64,000 nt of DNA, taken from Pseudomonadota bacterium. GTDB taxonomy: Bacteria; Pseudomonadota; Gammaproteobacteria; Burkholderiales; Burkholderiaceae_C. Below the pieces are notes generated by a model. That model had not been told where the DNA came from and made no database searches. It worked only from the letters and a program-made list of their open reading frames with translations. The DNA lies in contig JAIUPQ010000005.1 of the NCBI GenBank assembly GCA_020161145.1, positions 1 to 64,000 on the forward strand, in the 5' to 3' direction. The translations under genes were made by a program, and so were the position numbers. This document shows, one piece after another, positions 60,823 through 64,000 of the stretch (positions within the stretch are counted from its first letter, which is position 1; every line of letters starts with the position of its first letter).

Positions 60823-61947
60823 TCAGGGTGCCGAGAGCCGGTCACCCGGCTGCACGTCCAGCGCGGCCTGCACCACCAGGCCGTAGGCCACGCGGTCGAA
60901 CACGCGGAAGACGAACAGCGTGCCTTTGCGTTCGTCCGGCAGCACCAACTGGGCGCCGTCGGCCGGATCCACGCGCGTCTGACCCTTGGTCCAGATGGCC
61001 AGCATGTGGCCGGGCTCCACGCCGTTGGCGCTGCCCCGGTTGATGCTGACGATTTGCGTCACGCCCGCATGCAGGCTGTCGCCATAGACGCTGATGATCT
61101 GGCCACTGGCATCGGCCGGCGCCGCGTGCGGGGCGTAAGCACCCACTTCGCGACTGATGGCTGGCGCCAGGCGGTCGCCAGCGTTGACCTCTTCGCGCAA
61201 GTCGCCCAGCACCACGGTGGCCGGAATGACGGTGGGGTTGCCCTCGGCGTCGCTGCCGCTGCCGCCCAGCCGGGACACGTCGGCATAGCCCACGTGGCGC
61301 GCCTCGTAACCCAGCACCTCGCCGGTGGCCGGATCGACCAGTGGCTTGGGGGTGCGGAAGATCTGCCATTGGCGCACATCGCCCACGTTGCCGCGCACGT
61401 AGGCCGCCTGGCCGCGGCCCATCAGCACGCGGGCCTCGGCACCGGCCACCACCACGGGCGCGTCGGCCAGTGCATCGGCGTCGAAGACCACGGCCTCGGT
61501 CAAAAACGGGGCCAACAGCCGGCGGGGCAGTGCCAGCAGCGGCGCATCGGTCAGTGCCTGCTCGCGCACACGCGGCGACAGCCGCTCGGTGCCGTCACCC
61601 ACAGGCTGGCCCACCCGCAGCCGGGCGCGGCCATTGGCTTTTTCCAGCACCAGCATCTGGCCGGGGTAGATCAGATGAGGGTTGCGCACGGCGCCCAGGT
61701 TCATGCCCCACAGCTCGGGCCAGCGCCAGGGCGAGCGCAGGTAGAGCCTGGAGATATCCCACAGTGTGTCGCCCCGCTTGACGGTGTAGAGGTCGGGCGC
61801 GTCGGGCGCCAGTTCGGCCAGGGGCACGCCGGCTTGAGCCACCTGCTGGGCCGTGGTGCGTTGCTGCGGCGTGATGGGGTAGTCGGTGGCATAGGCCGGC
61901 GCCATCAAGGCGGCCAGCGCGAGCAAGGCAAGCGGCTTCTTCAACAT
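60823..61947 (-). CDS. LysM peptidoglycan-binding domain-containing protein
   Basis: A 374-residue exported protein with a signal peptide ending APAYA (about 20) and a LysM domain (about 55-105: [30 protein letters not shown]). The remainder (about 110-374) contains beta-rich repeats of the type found in the conserved LysM partner encoded beside dprA and def in beta- and gamma-proteobacteria. The start at 61947 ([14 protein letters not shown]) is set by the signal peptide. It probably binds the cell wall. Confidence 0.9.
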   Translation of the reverse strand: MLKKPLALLALAALMAPAYATDYPITPQQRTTAQQVAQAGVPLAELAPDAPDLYTVKRGDTLWDISRLYLRSPWRWPELWGMNLGAVRNPHLIYPGQMLVLEKANGRARLRVGQPVGDGTERLSPRVREQALTDAPLLALPRRLLAPFLTEAVVFDADALADAPVVVAGAEARVLMGRGQAAYVRGNVGDVRQWQIFRTPKPLVDPATGEVLGYEARHVGYADVSRLGGSGSDAEGNPTVIPATVVLGDLREEVNAGDRLAPAISREVGAYAPHAAPADASGQIISVYGDSLHAGVTQIVSINRGSANGVEPGHMLAIWTKGQTRVDPADGAQLVLPDERKGTLFVFRVFDRVAYGLVVQAALDVQPGDRLSAP

Positions 61948-62062
61948 GCGTCTCCCAGAGGCGGGGTGCCGGAAGGTGCAACAATTCCGGCTCTCGGGCG
62001 GCACTCTACTGCAAGGCTGCGCGCCGCAAGCCGTCCAATTGGACGGTGTTCCTCATCCAGCT

Positions 62063-62581
62063 ATGCCTCTGCTCGACATCTTGCGCTACCCCGACCCCCG
62101 TCTGCACCGCGTCGCCAAACCGGTGGCCGCGGTGGACGGTCGCATCCGCCAGTTGGCGGCCGACATGATCGAGACCATGTACGCCGCCGACGGCATCGGC
62201 CTGGCCGCCACCCAGGTGGACGTGCACGAGCGCCTGCTGGTGATGGACACCTCCGAAGGCCGTGACACCCCGCGCGTGCTCATCAACCCGGAGCTGGTGG
62301 CCGCCAGCGATGAAATCGTCAGTGGCCAGGAGGGGTGTCTGTCGGTGCCGGCCGTCTACGACGACGTGCCGCGCCACGCCCGCGTCACCGTGCGGGCGCT
62401 GGGCCTCGATGGCCAGCCCTTCCAGTTCGATGCCCAAGGGCTGGAGGCCGTCTGCGTCCAGCACGAGATGGATCACCTGGTGGGCAAGGTTTTCGTCGAA
62501 TACCTCTCGCCGCTCAAGCGCGAGCGCATCAAGACCCGGCTGCTCAAGCAGGCGCGCGAGCTGCTAAAGAAGTCGGCATGA
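62063..62581 (+). CDS. def: Peptide deformylase
   Basis: A 172-residue metalloenzyme that removes the formyl group from nascent proteins. All three family motifs are intact: GIGLAATQ (about 44-51), EGCLSVP (about 90-96, metal Cys) and HEMDH (about 133-137, metal His and catalytic Glu). It overlaps fmt by 4 bases (ATGA) and is divergent from the LysM gene. Confidence 0.97.
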   Translation: MPLLDILRYPDPRLHRVAKPVAAVDGRIRQLAADMIETMYAADGIGLAATQVDVHERLLVMDTSEGRDTPRVLINPELVAASDEIVSGQEGCLSVPAVYDDVPRHARVTVRALGLDGQPFQFDAQGLEAVCVQHEMDHLVGKVFVEYLSPLKRERIKTRLLKQARELLKKSA

Positions 62582-63525
62582 AGGTGGCCTTTGCCGGCAC
62601 GCCGGCCTTTGCGGCCGAGGCGCTGGCCGCCATCCATGCCGCCGGCTTTGCCGTGCCGCTGGTGCTGACCCAGCCCGACCGCCCCGCCGGCCGGGGCATG
62701 GCGCTGACGGCCAGCGCCGTCAAGCAAACGGCCCTGGCGTTGAACCTGCCCCTGGCGCAGCCGCAAGGGCTCAAGCTGGATGGCCGCTACGCCCAGGATG
62801 CCATCGCCGCTCAGGCCGCCCTGGCCGCCGCCGCACCCGACGTCATGGTGGTGGCCGCCTACGGCCTCATCCTGCCCCAGTGGGTGCTCGACCTGCCGCA
62901 CCTGGGCTGCCTCAACATCCATGCCTCGCTGCTGCCGCGCTGGCGCGGCGCGGCGCCCATCCACCGCGCCATCGAGGCCGGCGACACCGAGACCGGCATC
63001 GCCATCATGCAGATGGACGCTGGCCTGGACACCGGCGCCGTCATCGCCACCGCGCGCGAGCCCATGGCGCCCACCGACACCACCGGCACGCTGCACGACC
63101 GCCTGGCCACGCTGGGCGCCCGGCTGGTGGTCGAGGTGCTGCGCGGCCTGGGCGACGCCCGCGCCGCCAGCACGCCCCAGCCGGCGGCCGGCGTCAGCTA
63201 CGCCCACAAAATCGACAAGGCCGAGGCGGCCATCGTCTGGCAGGCGCCTGCGGCGCAGATCGAGCGGCGGCTGCGCGCCTTCTCGCCCGCACCCGGTCTT
63301 TACTTCACCCAGGGCGGCCAGCGCATCAAGCTGTGGGCCGCCGAGGTGGTGCCGCTGTCGGCCCCGCCCGGTACGCTGCTGGCCACGCCCACCGGCCTGG
63401 CCGTGGCTTGCGGCGAGGGCGCGTTGCGGCCGCTGCAACTGCAGCGGCCCGGCGGCCAGCGCGGGCCGGCCGCAGCCACCTGGCAGGCGCTGGGGCTGGT
63501 GGCCGGCGACGTGCTGGCGGCTTGA
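62578..63525 (+). CDS. fmt: Methionyl-tRNA formyltransferase
   Basis: A 315-residue enzyme that formylates initiator Met-tRNA with 10-formyl-tetrahydrofolate. The N-terminus [15 protein letters not shown], the catalytic/folate signature [20 protein letters not shown] (about 110-129, with Asn and His), DTGAVI and the C-terminal OB-like domain (about 205-315) are present. The ATG overlaps the def stop. Confidence 0.97.
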   Translation: MKVAFAGTPAFAAEALAAIHAAGFAVPLVLTQPDRPAGRGMALTASAVKQTALALNLPLAQPQGLKLDGRYAQDAIAAQAALAAAAPDVMVVAAYGLILPQWVLDLPHLGCLNIHASLLPRWRGAAPIHRAIEAGDTETGIAIMQMDAGLDTGAVIATAREPMAPTDTTGTLHDRLATLGARLVVEVLRGLGDARAASTPQPAAGVSYAHKIDKAEAAIVWQAPAAQIERRLRAFSPAPGLYFTQGGQRIKLWAAEVVPLSAPPGTLLATPTGLAVACGEGALRPLQLQRPGGQRGPAAATWQALGLVAGDVLAA

Positions 63526-63588
63526 ATCGGCGCGGATCGCCCTCAGTTACACGGCTCTGCCGCCTCTTTCGACCTGGAGTCCCTGCCG

Positions 63589-64000
63589 ATGTTCAACCTG
63601 CTGAAAACCGCCGTTCTGATGGCCGCCATCACGGCCCTCTTCATGGCGCTGGGCCAGATGATCGGGGGCCGCCAGGGCATGATGCTGGCGCTGGCCGTCG
63701 CCGTGGCCATGAACTTCTTCAGCTACTGGTTCTCGGACAAGATGGTGCTGAAGATGTACAACGCGCGCCAGGTGGACGCCGCCAGCGCGCCGCAGTTCTA
63801 CGCCATGGTGCAGGACCTGGCCCAGCGGGCGCAGCTGCCCATGCCCAAGGTCTACCTGATCGAGGAAGACGCGCCCAACGCCTTTGCCACCGGCCGCAAC
63901 CCCGACCATGCCGCCGTGGCCGCCACCACGGGCCTGCTGCGGGCGCTGAGCGAGCGCGAGGTGCGCGGCGTGATGGCGCATGAACTGGCCCACGTCAAAC
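63589..64000 (+). CDS. htpX: Protease HtpX, N-terminal part (runs off the window)
   Basis: The first 137 codons of the membrane zinc protease HtpX. It starts [20 protein letters not shown], has two membrane helices (about 5-50), [20 protein letters not shown] (about 102-121) and the zinc motif HELAH (about 131-135) just before the window ends. It degrades damaged membrane proteins under stress. It lies 63 bases after fmt. Confidence 0.95.
   Translation, partial: MFNLLKTAVLMAAITALFMALGQMIGGRQGMMLALAVAVAMNFFSYWFSDKMVLKMYNARQVDAASAPQFYAMVQDLAQRAQLPMPKVYLIEEDAPNAFATGRNPDHAAVAATTGLLRALSEREVRGVMAHELAHVK

Overview
The window is GC-rich chromosomal DNA with densely packed genes, short intergenic gaps and many 4-base ATGA/GTGA overlaps. 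Gene content points to a betaproteobacterium of the order Burkholderiales, most likely family Comamonadaceae: a DUF3567 protein, a methionine synthase split into two genes, kpsC/kpsS, a DUF1631 protein, a three-gene pnt operon, the smg-dprA-LysM / def-fmt-htpX block, and GC-rich palindromic intergenic repeats. The genus cannot be fixed from the sequence. No rRNA, tRNA or CRISPR array was seen, and no gap without a gene exceeds 300 bases.

Layout. 1-440: the end of an IS5-family element inserted, with a CTAG target site, into a TonB-dependent receptor gene; this edge is AT-richer than the rest. 653-13353: glutathione synthetase, an ABC-F ATPase, YbiB, a secreted subtilisin-type protease, an Old Yellow Enzyme reductase, RlmJ, an M61 protease and a TctD/TctE-like two-component pair. 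13373-18926: a broken small membrane ORF, tRNA 2-selenouridine synthase, GTP-dependent PEP carboxykinase, a POT peptide transporter and DUF3567. 19106-30305: Nudix and EamA genes, a pair of M16 proteases, a GFA enzyme, a zinc-finger protein, a phosphoesterase, RadA, a coiled-coil membrane protein, an AmpG-like transporter, an M48 protease and a metallo-beta-lactamase-fold hydrolase. 30330-33598: a DUF1800-DUF1501 secreted pair.

33740-43686 is the most interesting part. It holds a sulfate-activation cluster (SLC13-type permease, fused cysNC, cysD) with cysQ divergent, followed on the cysQ side by kpsC and kpsS for the Kdo linker of capsule glycolipids. The cysD frame is open for 293 codons upstream of the normal CysD start. 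That extension looks like an IS630-type transposase whose DDE catalytic core has decayed, joined by a proline-rich linker. A perfect 8-bp dyad lies in the cysD-cysQ intergenic region.

43694-52659: an acetyltransferase; the cobalamin-dependent methionine synthase as two genes with a lipoprotein gene on the opposite strand between them; a cytosolic 5'-nucleotidase; and the pntAa-pntAb-pntB transhydrogenase operon. 52793-56094: yajC-secD-secF. 56158-59133: a DUF1631 protein with 21 tandem Gly-Ser hexamer repeats. 59207-64000: smg, dprA and a LysM protein on the minus strand, and def, fmt and the start of htpX on the plus strand.
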